From NCBI GenBank assembly GCA_030619215.1, contig JAUXBV010000012.1:1-15753 (forward strand): DNA of 15,753 nucleotides. Reading direction: 5' to 3'. Positions 1-6,890 of the stretch are shown here, in pieces; the first letter of the stretch is position 1, and every line of letters starts with the position of its first letter. Source of the DNA: Fibrobacterota bacterium. GTDB lineage: Bacteria; Fibrobacterota; Chitinivibrionia; Chitinivibrionales; JANQEN01. A program made the position numbers and the translations under genes. The notes under the pieces were generated by a model that had not been told where the DNA came from, did no database searches, and saw nothing but the letters and a program-made list of their open reading frames with translations.

Positions 1-50
1 TAATAGTGAGTTAAGCGGCAGGGCATATTTGATATGACCTGTCCGCTTCT
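1..50 (+). repeat. Left copy of a 50-bp inverted repeat flanking nnr
   Basis: The reverse complement of this stretch recurs at 1813-1862 with one mismatch (C46 here against A1817 there). The copy folds on itself: AAGCGG 13-18 pairs with CCGCTT 43-48, CAGG 19-22 with CCTG 38-41, and CATAT 24-28 with ATATG 32-36, leaving a TTG loop, one mismatch and one bulge. It begins at the first base of the window, so it may extend further left. No T-run follows it, so a plain intrinsic terminator is not the best reading. A dispersed palindromic (REP/MITE-like) element is more likely. Confidence 0.9.
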
Positions 51-120
51 ATAATGAGTACTTACAAATTTATTTATTAGTACGAATTATCTCTCTTAAA
101 AGAGACTCAATATTATGCCG

Positions 121-148
121 TTGCGTATTTGCTTAACATGGGTATAAT
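121..148 (+). promoter_or_regulatory. Candidate sigma70-type promoter for nnr
   Basis: A perfect TATAAT (143-148) lies 16 bp after TTGCGT (121-126), which matches 3 of 6 positions of the -35 consensus. Initiation about 7 bp downstream would give a short leader carrying the GAGG ribosome-binding site at 169-172. This rests on motif matching only. Confidence 0.4.
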
Positions 149-180
149 TATAAAGCACTTTTAATTACGAGGTTTATACT

Positions 181-1743
181 ATGATACCTGTCGTAACGAC
201 ATCACAGATGCGGAATATTGACACGGCAGTAATTGGAGACGATATTGCTACCGGATTCTCTTACATGCTTAAGGCGGGAATGGGATTGTTTGAAGCGGTG
301 GAGGAAATGGGGCTTAACCCTGACGCCGATGAAATAGCTATTGCCTGCGGTAAAGGAAATAACGGCGGCGACGGATTTGTTGTCGGCAGGATGTTAATTG
401 ACAAAGGATACAGTGTTATGTGTTACAGCCTCAGCGACGGAGAATCTCTAAAGGGCGAGGCACGGCGGGCTTTTGATAAATATATTGAAAAAGAAGGTAA
501 TTACTTTCACTTTGATGACACAGAGGATCTCGAAGGATTCGGACGATTCTCACTTATTATCGATGCCCTTTTAGGTACAGGCACAAAAGGTAATCCCAGA
601 GGATTGTTTGCTGAAATAATTAAATTGATAAATGCCTCTAAAAAACCGGTGATCGCCGTAGACACACCTTCGGGGCTTGATAATAATACGGGACAACCCG
701 GCAAACCGGTAATTTCAGCAAACTGTACGGTCACTATGGGATTCCCCAAAATCGGACAGCTTTTCTATCCCGGGCGATTCAATATCGGCAAACTGATAAT
801 AAAAGATCTCGGATACCCAAGAGAGATAACGGAACAGTTCACTTCCGGTATATTTCTGCCAACGCTGGAAGATTTAAAACATCTTATGCCATCAAGAAAA
901 CCTGACGGTTCCAAATTTGATCACGGCCTTGTGTTTATGCTGTGCGGCTCACGTGGCATGACGGGATCCGCCGCACTTTCGGCTATGTCGGCTTTACGAA
1001 CCGGCTGCGGAATGGTGCACTGTACAGTACCGGAATCAGCTATTCCTGTTTTGGCTGTAAAGGTTACCGAACCGGTCCTCCACTCAATCGAGGAAACAGA
1101 AGCGGGTACACCGTCATCCACAAGCACTGATTCAATACTTGAGCTGGCGTCCTCTATGCAGGCAGCCGTGATTGGCCCGGGGATTTCTCACAACCCTGAC
1201 ACGGGCAAGCTTGTCCGCAAATTGTTATCAAAGATCTCCATTCCTGTTGTTCTTGACGCAGACGGCATTAACGCATATAAGGATCATACCGAAGAATTAA
1301 AAAAACACTCAGGCGAACTTATAATAACACCACACAGAAAAGAGTGGGAACGTCTCTTTGGTCAACTACCGTTTGAGCCGGTACCATTAATTGAAAACCT
1401 TATTAAAACGGCAAATGAATTTTCTATGACAATTATCTTTAAAGGCAGCCCCACCATTGTTGCCAATAGTAAAGGGGAATCGTTTATTCTTCCTGTGGGT
1501 AACTCCGGTATGGCTTCAGCCGGCTCCGGCGATGTGCTGAGCGGCATCATTCCATCGCTTATTGCGCAGGGATGTGCTCCGGGGGATGCTGCTGTTCTTG
1601 GCGCTGCGATTCATGGCCTTGCAGGAGAAACGGCAAGCGACGATATCGGTGAATATTCAGTTGTCGCAAGCGATATGGTGAATTATATACACAACGTTAT
1701 AAATAAACTATCGCCGGTAAAAACTATCGGAATTATATCATAA
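181..1743 (+). CDS. nnr: Bifunctional NAD(P)H-hydrate epimerase / ADP- or ATP-dependent dehydratase
   Basis: This cytoplasmic repair enzyme restores NADH and NADPH from their hydrated forms (NADHX, NADPHX). The N-terminal YjeF_N epimerase half (about 1-215) carries GKGNNGGDGF at 57-66 and a DALLGTGTKGNPRG segment near 128-141. The C-terminal ribokinase-like dehydratase half (about 235-510) carries FDHG, a GSRGMTGSAALS segment, VVLDADGIN, TPHRKE and GNSGMASAGSGDVLSG, in which D451 is the expected catalytic aspartate. At 520 residues it has the normal length for the fused bacterial form. The ATG start is supported by GAGG at 169-172, eight bases upstream. The gene stands alone on its strand between two copies of an inverted repeat and has higher GC than the glycan genes to the right (37 of 60 bases are G or C at 961-1020). 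Fold and function are clear. The nucleotide used by the dehydratase (ADP or ATP) is not read from sequence. Confidence 0.96.
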   Translation: MIPVVTTSQMRNIDTAVIGDDIATGFSYMLKAGMGLFEAVEEMGLNPDADEIAIACGKGNNGGDGFVVGRMLIDKGYSVMCYSLSDGESLKGEARRAFDKYIEKEGNYFHFDDTEDLEGFGRFSLIIDALLGTGTKGNPRGLFAEIIKLINASKKPVIAVDTPSGLDNNTGQPGKPVISANCTVTMGFPKIGQLFYPGRFNIGKLIIKDLGYPREITEQFTSGIFLPTLEDLKHLMPSRKPDGSKFDHGLVFMLCGSRGMTGSAALSAMSALRTGCGMVHCTVPESAIPVLAVKVTEPVLHSIEETEAGTPSSTSTDSILELASSMQAAVIGPGISHNPDTGKLVRKLLSKISIPVVLDADGINAYKDHTEELKKHSGELIITPHRKEWERLFGQLPFEPVPLIENLIKTANEFSMTIIFKGSPTIVANSKGESFILPVGNSGMASAGSGDVLSGIIPSLIAQGCAPGDAAVLGAAIHGLAGETASDDIGEYSVVASDMVNYIHNVINKLSPVKTIGIIS

Positions 1744-1768
1744 CCTTCTTTAACTTTTAGTATGAATA

Positions 1769-1780
1769 AACTCACTATTA
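1769..1780 (+). repeat. 12-bp direct repeat, first unit
   Basis: AACTCACTATTA here recurs directly at 1851-1862, and its reverse complement forms bases 1-12. The two direct units bracket about 70 bp (1781-1850) that hold one hairpin and most of the right inverted-repeat copy. They could be the ends of a composite palindromic element or a leftover target duplication. Confidence 0.75.
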
Positions 1781-1806
1781 TCCCTGCGGCAAGCTACGGG
1801 ATAATA
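1776..1806 (+). terminator. Hairpin downstream of nnr, possible terminator
   Basis: TATTATCCC (1776-1784) pairs perfectly with GGGATAATA (1798-1806) around a 13-base loop, starting 33 bp after the nnr stop. The bases that follow (TTGTGT) are only weakly T-rich, so termination is uncertain. The hairpin could equally be part of the adjacent repeat element. Confidence 0.45.
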
Positions 1807-1812
1807 TTGTGT

Positions 1813-1862
1813 AGAAACGGACAGGTCATATCAAATATGCCCTGCCGCTTAACTCACTATTA
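1813..1862 (-). repeat. Right copy of the 50-bp inverted repeat flanking nnr
   Basis: This is the reverse complement of bases 1-50 with a single difference at A1817, which removes one pair of the internal hairpin (A1817 faces C1848). The copy ends 19 bp before the start of the mscS-like gene, so it could lie in that gene's leader or in the nnr trailer. No transposase gene is near. Confidence 0.9.
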
Positions 1863-1881
1863 AAAATGGACATGAGAATAT

Positions 1882-2793
1882 ATGAATGAATCCGGCAGTT
1901 TGCATACAATATATCGGGCTTTAATTGATTTTGTGCAACAGCAGGGTGTCGGTATTTTAATTGTATCGATACTGATTATTGCTGTTGGCCGTATAGTATC
2001 AGGTACTGTCAGCAGGTATGCGCGTAATGATGAAAAAAAACATTTCATAAAAAAATGGACTCGATACATAACAGCTGCTTTTATAATCCTTTGGATCCTG
2101 ATACTTTACAACACCCACGTTCAGCAAGATACGCCATTTTATCTTTTATTAATCGGAATATTTTTAGCCGGCGTGGCAATTTCCATGCGTGATATTTTTT
2201 CAAATTTTGTCGGGTGGATAGTTATTATCTCTAGTAAAGGTTTTAAAAACGGCGACAGAATAAAAATCGGCTCTGTAACGGGGGATGTTATCGATATCGG
2301 CATATTGAGAACGACAATCGCTGAAATTGGAGACTGGGTAGAGGCGGATCAGTCAACGGGACGCCTTATAAGCATGCCGAACAGCATTGTCCTCGGTAAA
2401 GAGATCCTTAACTATACACAGGGGTATGATTTTATATGGGATGAGCTTCGAGTTTTAATTACATTTGAGTCAGACTGGCAAAGGGCTGAGGAGATTGTAA
2501 ATGAGATCGCCTTGAAAGATTTTGAGGAAAAAAAAGAGCAGGTACAGGAGCGTCTCAAGGATGTAAAACGCGATTATTTATTACGATATAATTATATTAC
2601 TCCGAAAATATATATAAATATCAAAGATTCCGGGGTGGAGCTTGCTTTGCGCTATTTGGTCAGGGCCCGCCGCAGAAGAACATTGGAGGATTTTTTTGTC
2701 AGAGAGATCCTTCTGCACTTTAAAAAAGAGAAGGAAATTGACTTCGCTTATCCGACAATGAGGTTTTATACACCGGATGGGCCGTTAACTTAA
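1882..2793 (+). CDS. MscS-family mechanosensitive ion channel
   Basis: This is a small inner-membrane channel of the MscS type, which releases solutes when membrane tension rises. Three hydrophobic helices are visible at about 23-40, 62-77 and 86-118. The third is the Gly/Ala-rich pore helix (GIFLAGVAISMRDIFSNFVG), followed by the beta-domain signature FKNGDRIKIG at 121-130, GDV at 134-136 and SMPNSIV at 164-170. The C-terminal cytoplasmic part (about 175-303) is highly charged and somewhat coiled-coil-like near 215-235. Length (303) is close to MscS proper, with no large extra N-terminal domain. The ribosome-binding site is weak (GAG at 1874-1876). The 3' end lies 8 bp from the coaX stop on the other strand, with no visible terminator between. 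The specific MscS subfamily and ion preference are not determined. Confidence 0.93.
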   Translation: MNESGSLHTIYRALIDFVQQQGVGILIVSILIIAVGRIVSGTVSRYARNDEKKHFIKKWTRYITAAFIILWILILYNTHVQQDTPFYLLLIGIFLAGVAISMRDIFSNFVGWIVIISSKGFKNGDRIKIGSVTGDVIDIGILRTTIAEIGDWVEADQSTGRLISMPNSIVLGKEILNYTQGYDFIWDELRVLITFESDWQRAEEIVNEIALKDFEEKKEQVQERLKDVKRDYLLRYNYITPKIYINIKDSGVELALRYLVRARRRRTLEDFFVREILLHFKKEKEIDFAYPTMRFYTPDGPLT

Positions 2794-2801
2794 ATCATTC
2801 A

Positions 2802-3569
2802 TTACTCTTCGTAAAGCCCGACACCTATTAAGGTCATTTCCGGAATAAAATTAAATTCAAAATCAATAAAATTACCAATAGCTTTCCACGTGCCGCCACA
2901 GGTAAGTATTCTCTTATTGTCGGGATACTTTCTGCGAAGCTGTTCTATTATAAAAGAGATACCGCCCGCAATTTCATAATAGACGCCGCTTACTATTGCT
3001 GATTGCGTAGAGTTTGGGGGAAACGTTACTAGATCTGCGTCGTAATCAACAAGAGGCAGCTCAGAAGTGTTCTCATGTAAACTGTTCATTTGTGTCATTA
3101 CCCCCGGGAGAATGAACCCACCAATAAATTCTTTTTCTGAGGATAATATATCTATGGTTATTGCAGTACCTGCATCAATAATTATGATATTTTCTTTTCG
3201 GTACTTTTTTAAGCTATATAACAAATTAGCTATCCTATCAGTTCCTAAAGTGTCAGGATTCTCATAGCGAATTTGTACCGGCATATTTTTGTGATATTTG
3301 ACAAAAAAAACATTATCTATAAAAGAATTATTTGAAAGTGCTCTATCTAAATCCTGTTGTATCGATCTGATAACGGTGCAGATTTTTATGGTAAATGCAT
3401 CCGGACTTTGATAGTCGGCGCGTATTTGCTTAATGGTATTGGCAACGTTTTCCGTAACATTATTGGAATGAAAAGTATAGCTCTTTTTACATAAAAGCTT
3501 TTCAGTGTCAACTAAACCTACACTGGTATTTGTGTTTCCAATATCTATTGCAATAATATTATTTGCCAT
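2802..3569 (-). CDS. coaX: Type III pantothenate kinase
   Basis: It phosphorylates pantothenate, the first step of coenzyme A synthesis, in the cytoplasm. The ASKHA-fold motifs of the type III family are in order: DIGNTN at 9-14 (phosphate 1), GTDR at 109-112 (the usual catalytic G-x-D-R), DAGTAITID at 132-140 (phosphate 2), then GGFILPG at 150-156 and CGGTW near the C-terminus. The length of 255 matches the family. One oddity is the segment near 64-75 (CTVIRSIQQDLD), where many family members read SVVP. The gene is convergent with the MscS gene. On its own strand it follows nadC by 130 bp with a large hairpin between, so it may have its own promoter (TATAAT read on the minus strand at 3596-3591) or be read through from nadC. 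Unlike many genomes, no birA lies next to it. Confidence 0.95.
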   Translation of the reverse strand: MANNIIAIDIGNTNTSVGLVDTEKLLCKKSYTFHSNNVTENVANTIKQIRADYQSPDAFTIKICTVIRSIQQDLDRALSNNSFIDNVFFVKYHKNMPVQIRYENPDTLGTDRIANLLYSLKKYRKENIIIIDAGTAITIDILSSEKEFIGGFILPGVMTQMNSLHENTSELPLVDYDADLVTFPPNSTQSAIVSGVYYEIAGGISFIIEQLRRKYPDNKRILTCGGTWKAIGNFIDFEFNFIPEMTLIGVGLYEE

Positions 3570-3641
3570 TACATTTTATCAGTTATAATAATTATACAAA
3601 AGCACAAGGTACAAATTTAACCAGTGCTCTTCAGGGTATTT

Positions 3642-3705
3642 GTATAACATTATGTAACAGCAGAAAGTCTATTTCCATAGCCTTCTGCTTAACATACTGT
3701 TATAC
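3642..3705 (-). terminator. Nested hairpin at the 3' end of nadC
   Basis: AGCAGAA (3659-3665) pairs with TTCTGCT (3683-3689), and an inner CTAT/ATAG pair lies inside it. An outer pair, GTATAACA (3642-3649) with TGTTATAC (3698-3705), overlaps the nadC stop codon. The position suits termination or 3'-end protection of the nadC transcript, but no T-run follows on the minus strand, so read-through into coaX remains possible. Confidence 0.5.
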
Positions 3706-4551
3706 CAATACCAAATGGATATCAAGTGCCCTAGCACTATGAGTAATAGAGCCTGCTGAAATAAAATCAACACCGGTTTCCGCAATAGCTCTTATATTTT
3801 CAGACGTCACGTTTCCACTTGCTTCCAGCTCAATGTTCGGGTTCATTTTTTTAACATGCGAAACGCATTCAGCCATATCTTCCAAGCTCATATTGTCAAG
3901 CATAATGCGATCAGGAGCAGCTTCAACCGCTTTAAAGAACTCCTTCAATGATTGTATCTCAACTTCAATCTTAATAACACGATTAGATTTACAGAATGCC
4001 TTTGCCCTTCGTATTGCCTCTGCGGGTCCCCCGGCCGCTTTAACATGAGTATCCTTAATAAGAATCATATCAAATAAACCAAAACGGTGATTGCCCCCTC
4101 CTCCTGCCAGGACCGCTTTTTTTTCCAGTATTCTCAGCGTTGGCGTTGTCTTTCTTGTATCAAGAAGCTCTGCCTTTGTATCCTTAATGAGAGAAACTAA
4201 TTGTGCAGTATTTGTTGCAATACCACTTAATCGCTGTAAAAAATTAAGGACGGTTCGCTCACCGGCAAGAATACTCTGAACAGAGCCTTTAATGCAACAT
4301 ATTTCAGCTCCACTTTCCAAGAAAGCCCCCTCTTCTGATTTAATGTCCACCAGCAAAGTACTGTCGATCGTTTTATATACAGGCTCTATAAGGTAAACAC
4401 CGGAGAGGACTCCTTTCTCTTTACTTTTAATAGCCGCAACCGCCTTGTCATCCTCAGGAAATATGGATTTTGATGTTATATCACCTTCCGCCCCGAGGTC
4501 TTCTGAAAGGGCCTGCACAATTATTGTGTTTACTATTTCTTTCTCATTCAT
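3700..4551 (-). CDS. nadC: Nicotinate-nucleotide diphosphorylase (carboxylating), quinolinate phosphoribosyltransferase
   Basis: It converts quinolinate and PRPP to nicotinate mononucleotide, CO2 and pyrophosphate in de novo NAD synthesis. The family signatures are all present: ERTVLNFLQRLSG at 98-110, the substrate-binding DTRKTTPTLR at 131-140, GGGGNHRFGL at 150-159, EVEI at 196-199, LDNMS near 218-222, EASGN at 243-247 and the terminal SAGSITHSARALDI. Length (283) is typical. The start lies only 7 bp after the stop of the FecR/beta-barrel gene, with GAGA just upstream, so the two are very probably co-transcribed. No nadA or nadB is in the window. The pairing with an outer-membrane gene is probably incidental. 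Confidence 0.97.
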   Translation of the reverse strand: MNEKEIVNTIIVQALSEDLGAEGDITSKSIFPEDDKAVAAIKSKEKGVLSGVYLIEPVYKTIDSTLLVDIKSEEGAFLESGAEICCIKGSVQSILAGERTVLNFLQRLSGIATNTAQLVSLIKDTKAELLDTRKTTPTLRILEKKAVLAGGGGNHRFGLFDMILIKDTHVKAAGGPAEAIRRAKAFCKSNRVIKIEVEIQSLKEFFKAVEAAPDRIMLDNMSLEDMAECVSHVKKMNPNIELEASGNVTSENIRAIAETGVDFISAGSITHSARALDIHLVLV

Positions 4552-4558
4552 ATATTCT

Positions 4559-6745
4559 CTATAAAAATCCCCAACGTATGCCTACAAAAAATTCCAGCAA
4601 ATTATCTCCTGATTCAATATTGTTGTTCGGAAAACCAAAATTTAAACTTGCATCATATAGATCAATATAGGTAAAATTAAGCCCGACTTCAAATGCCAGA
4701 TTAAAAAAAAGTGGCGCGGTCAAAACATCGAATCCTGTATTGAATCCCCAGGATGCAAGATACTTACCACCAGTAGGATAAAAACCACCGTGCGTCTGGT
4801 TAAAGTAAATCTCTGCATACTTTATCGGGGCAAACAGTCTTTCATTCATCATAAGGGAAAAAGTGTAATTAAAATTATTCTTTTTTGTTGTCGAATCTGT
4901 TTCAACTGAACCATCATTAGTTTTATCGGTAAATGGATATCGAGTCAGAAAATCCTGTCTGAAAGACAGGTCTATTGCTGTTCCTTTAAAAGGGCTTGCT
5001 CTAAAAAACAAAATGATGCCATACGATTTCCTGTCTTCAGAAAGCATATTATTCTGAGTCCAGTAAAAAACAGTATCCTCCTTAATTTGTTCGTACCTTA
5101 GGCGATTTGACATGTACATTGAGCTTAAGTGCCCTTCGAGGAGCCTGCCCTTATCAACAATATAACTGAGGCCAAAATTAAAACTTTTTAATGTAATCCC
5201 CACCTCCGGTCCTCTTATAACATATCCGTCAATACCGCCTCTTGCTATTTTCTGTGCAAATTGAAAGTTCACATCGAATGAGAAGCTCTCTCTGACCTGC
5301 TGCCAAATCCCAAAGTTAACTTCATATATATGGCTGTTTGATTTTACAGAGTCAGAATCAGGCAGCTTACCAGTAAGGTCTTCAATAGCATCAACATCAA
5401 TAAATCGTGATGTTTCCGAGGTAAGTGTTCCCTTATATTGATCAGCATCATAATAATAGCCGCAACCTAACCTGGTATTTCCAATAATAAAACCGAAATG
5501 AGCGCCTCCTACATACCAGTTTGAAACATCAGAAACAAACGCATTTACGTGTATCAGCTTATTCTTATACTGCATGATCATACCAAGAGGCTGTGTAACC
5601 GTGTATATATTTTTATTCTGATAGTTATTAACAACCAGCCCCTTTGCCAGAGTATAATCTTTAATAGGCCCCAGTTTAAAATAGCGTGCACTTTCAATAT
5701 TACCTATTGTTACGTGGTGAATTTTATCAAATACACCGGGAAGCGAACCTATATTTACCGACATATTTCCACTTGCATTTTTAGCAAATGGCAGGTTAAG
5801 GCCAATCGAAAATTTTGGAAAGTGGAGGGCGGGTATTAAGCAGAATTTCGGATATACAGTTCCCCCGGCAACTCCTATGGAGGAGTTGAATTCAATCTCA
5901 CCTTTTCCCTTATGCGGCCTTAAAGGTTTTTCTATTGGCTGAAAAAGTTTCCTTTTTTTAGCCCTATCGTCAAGGATAATACCCCATATTTTATTCTGGC
6001 TAAAAAGCCTCTTCTGCATTTGTCCTTCTTTTGCAGCTTTGCCCTGCATGCCCTGAGAGAGTGAAAGCCGGCTTACCGATGTTTTGTCTTCGGTAGGTTT
6101 GATGCCGGCATCCTCAATCTGCTGGTCAATAAATTCATCACCAAAAAAATGCTTGAGCACTGCAACATGCCGATAGGTAATATATAAAGGGGCGGTAGGT
6201 TCCTTTCCCGGAAGAACTATTGTTGTTAGTCCGGAATTAAGTTTCTTCCCCTGCTGTTGAGCCACGTTACGGGCTTCGGCTGTACCACCAAGTACCTGAA
6301 AGCCGGTATGCCCTGTTTTTGCTTCTACCACGGTGGAAATGGTACCGCTATCTATCTGGGTAACAGCATTGGATGTATAGATATTAACCCGGCTGTTTGT
6401 TACTGACTTAACCAACACTCCACCGGAGAACAGCGTTAAATTCACATTGATGATTTTTAGATCACCATGAGGCACTTCTTTAATATTGAAGAGGCATCTG
6501 GTATTTGAACCCAGGATTATTGAATTATCTACTCCATAGTGTAAAACAACCCTTGTTTGAAAGTAGGTCTCAACAATATCATTATCATTAATTTCATCCC
6601 CTAAATAGGTACTTTCCCAACTTTTTTTCTGTGCCCTCTGGGCTTTTGCAGTACCATCCAGCAAGGTTATCTTAAAAGATGATTGTGCAAAAGTCAACTG
6701 AGCAGAAAGAAATAAAGCAAGGAATATTAAAGAATTTTTAACCAT
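4559..6745 (-). CDS. FecR-domain protein with C-terminal outer-membrane beta-barrel (predicted)
   Basis: Residues 1-20 form a Sec signal peptide (Lys, hydrophobic core, then LTFA before QSS). Residues about 23-180 resemble a periplasmic FecR domain: GTAKAQR, W43, LGDEINDND at 48-56, the IILGSNTR strand, then NIYTSNAVTQIDSGTISTVV and GFQVLGGTAEA. A polar linker (about 195-285) follows. The remaining 440 residues alternate polar and hydrophobic residues in many short strands rich in Tyr, Phe, Asn and Gly (for example YKLGPI-, YYYDADQ- and NFGLSY-like patches), and the chain ends GIRWGFL, close to the aromatic end of barrel proteins. No DUF4880 anti-sigma segment or inner-membrane helix is seen, so this is not a classical FecR regulator. 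No precise function is known to me. A surface-structural or transport role with FecR as a periplasmic binding module is inferred. No clear ribosome-binding site precedes the ATG. Confidence 0.75.
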   Translation of the reverse strand: MVKNSLIFLALFLSAQLTFAQSSFKITLLDGTAKAQRAQKKSWESTYLGDEINDNDIVETYFQTRVVLHYGVDNSIILGSNTRCLFNIKEVPHGDLKIINVNLTLFSGGVLVKSVTNSRVNIYTSNAVTQIDSGTISTVVEAKTGHTGFQVLGGTAEARNVAQQQGKKLNSGLTTIVLPGKEPTAPLYITYRHVAVLKHFFGDEFIDQQIEDAGIKPTEDKTSVSRLSLSQGMQGKAAKEGQMQKRLFSQNKIWGIILDDRAKKRKLFQPIEKPLRPHKGKGEIEFNSSIGVAGGTVYPKFCLIPALHFPKFSIGLNLPFAKNASGNMSVNIGSLPGVFDKIHHVTIGNIESARYFKLGPIKDYTLAKGLVVNNYQNKNIYTVTQPLGMIMQYKNKLIHVNAFVSDVSNWYVGGAHFGFIIGNTRLGCGYYYDADQYKGTLTSETSRFIDVDAIEDLTGKLPDSDSVKSNSHIYEVNFGIWQQVRESFSFDVNFQFAQKIARGGIDGYVIRGPEVGITLKSFNFGLSYIVDKGRLLEGHLSSMYMSNRLRYEQIKEDTVFYWTQNNMLSEDRKSYGIILFFRASPFKGTAIDLSFRQDFLTRYPFTDKTNDGSVETDSTTKKNNFNYTFSLMMNERLFAPIKYAEIYFNQTHGGFYPTGGKYLASWGFNTGFDVLTAPLFFNLAFEVGLNFTYIDLYDASLNFGFPNNNIESGDNLLEFFVGIRWGFL

Positions 6746-6772
6746 TATAAAGGAATGAATGTTATAATTTAG

Positions 6773-6802
6773 TTGCGTTAATAGGTTGTTTTATGGTAAT
6801 AT
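6773..6802 (+). promoter_or_regulatory. Candidate promoter in the divergent intergenic region before the GT2 gene
   Basis: TTGCGT (6773-6778) lies 18 bp before TAATAT (6797-6802). The -35 hexamer is the same as that proposed before nnr, and both are preceded near the -10 by ATGG. The region separates the FecR-barrel gene (-) from the GT2 gene (+), so it should hold promoters for both. No good hexamer pair was found for the minus strand. Confidence 0.3.
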
Positions 6803-6874
6803 AGAATAAAAGTGATCTTTTCCTCTTTAAATTTATATAGTACAATACTTGCATGAGAAAATAAATAATTTTTT

Positions 6875-6878
6875 GGAG
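6875..6878 (+). promoter_or_regulatory. Ribosome-binding site that fixes the GT2 start
   Basis: GGAG sits 12 bases before ATG 6891. A longer reading from TTG 6849 has no ribosome-binding site of its own and would add 14 residues ahead of the normal family N-terminus, which begins with Met-Lys-hydrophobic-IPCWNEE. Confidence 0.6.
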
Positions 6879-6890
6879 ATTCGGCCTTCA

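Noticed and set aside
1..1862. nnr as an integron cassette, because GTTAAGC (11-17) and GCTTAAC (1847-1853) fit attC core-box patterns
   Set aside because: The copies are inverted rather than direct, each has only one core box, the partner box at the other end is missing, and no integrase or further cassettes are seen.
1..1862. Insertion sequence with terminal inverted repeats
   Set aside because: The only gene inside is a housekeeping repair enzyme with no transposase, and each repeat copy is itself a hairpin, unlike ordinary IS ends.
1866..1889. Seven-codon ORF (ATG GAC ATG ... TGA) overlapping the MscS start
   Set aside because: It is too short, with no convincing ribosome-binding site and no reason to prefer it over chance.
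4559..6745. Classical FecR anti-sigma regulator with TonB-dependent partner
   Set aside because: There is no anti-sigma N-terminal segment, no inner-membrane helix, no sigma factor gene nearby and no TonB plug domain visible.
6849..6890. TTG-initiated N-terminal extension of the GT2 protein
   Set aside because: It has no ribosome-binding site of its own, and family members begin at the residues encoded from 6891.
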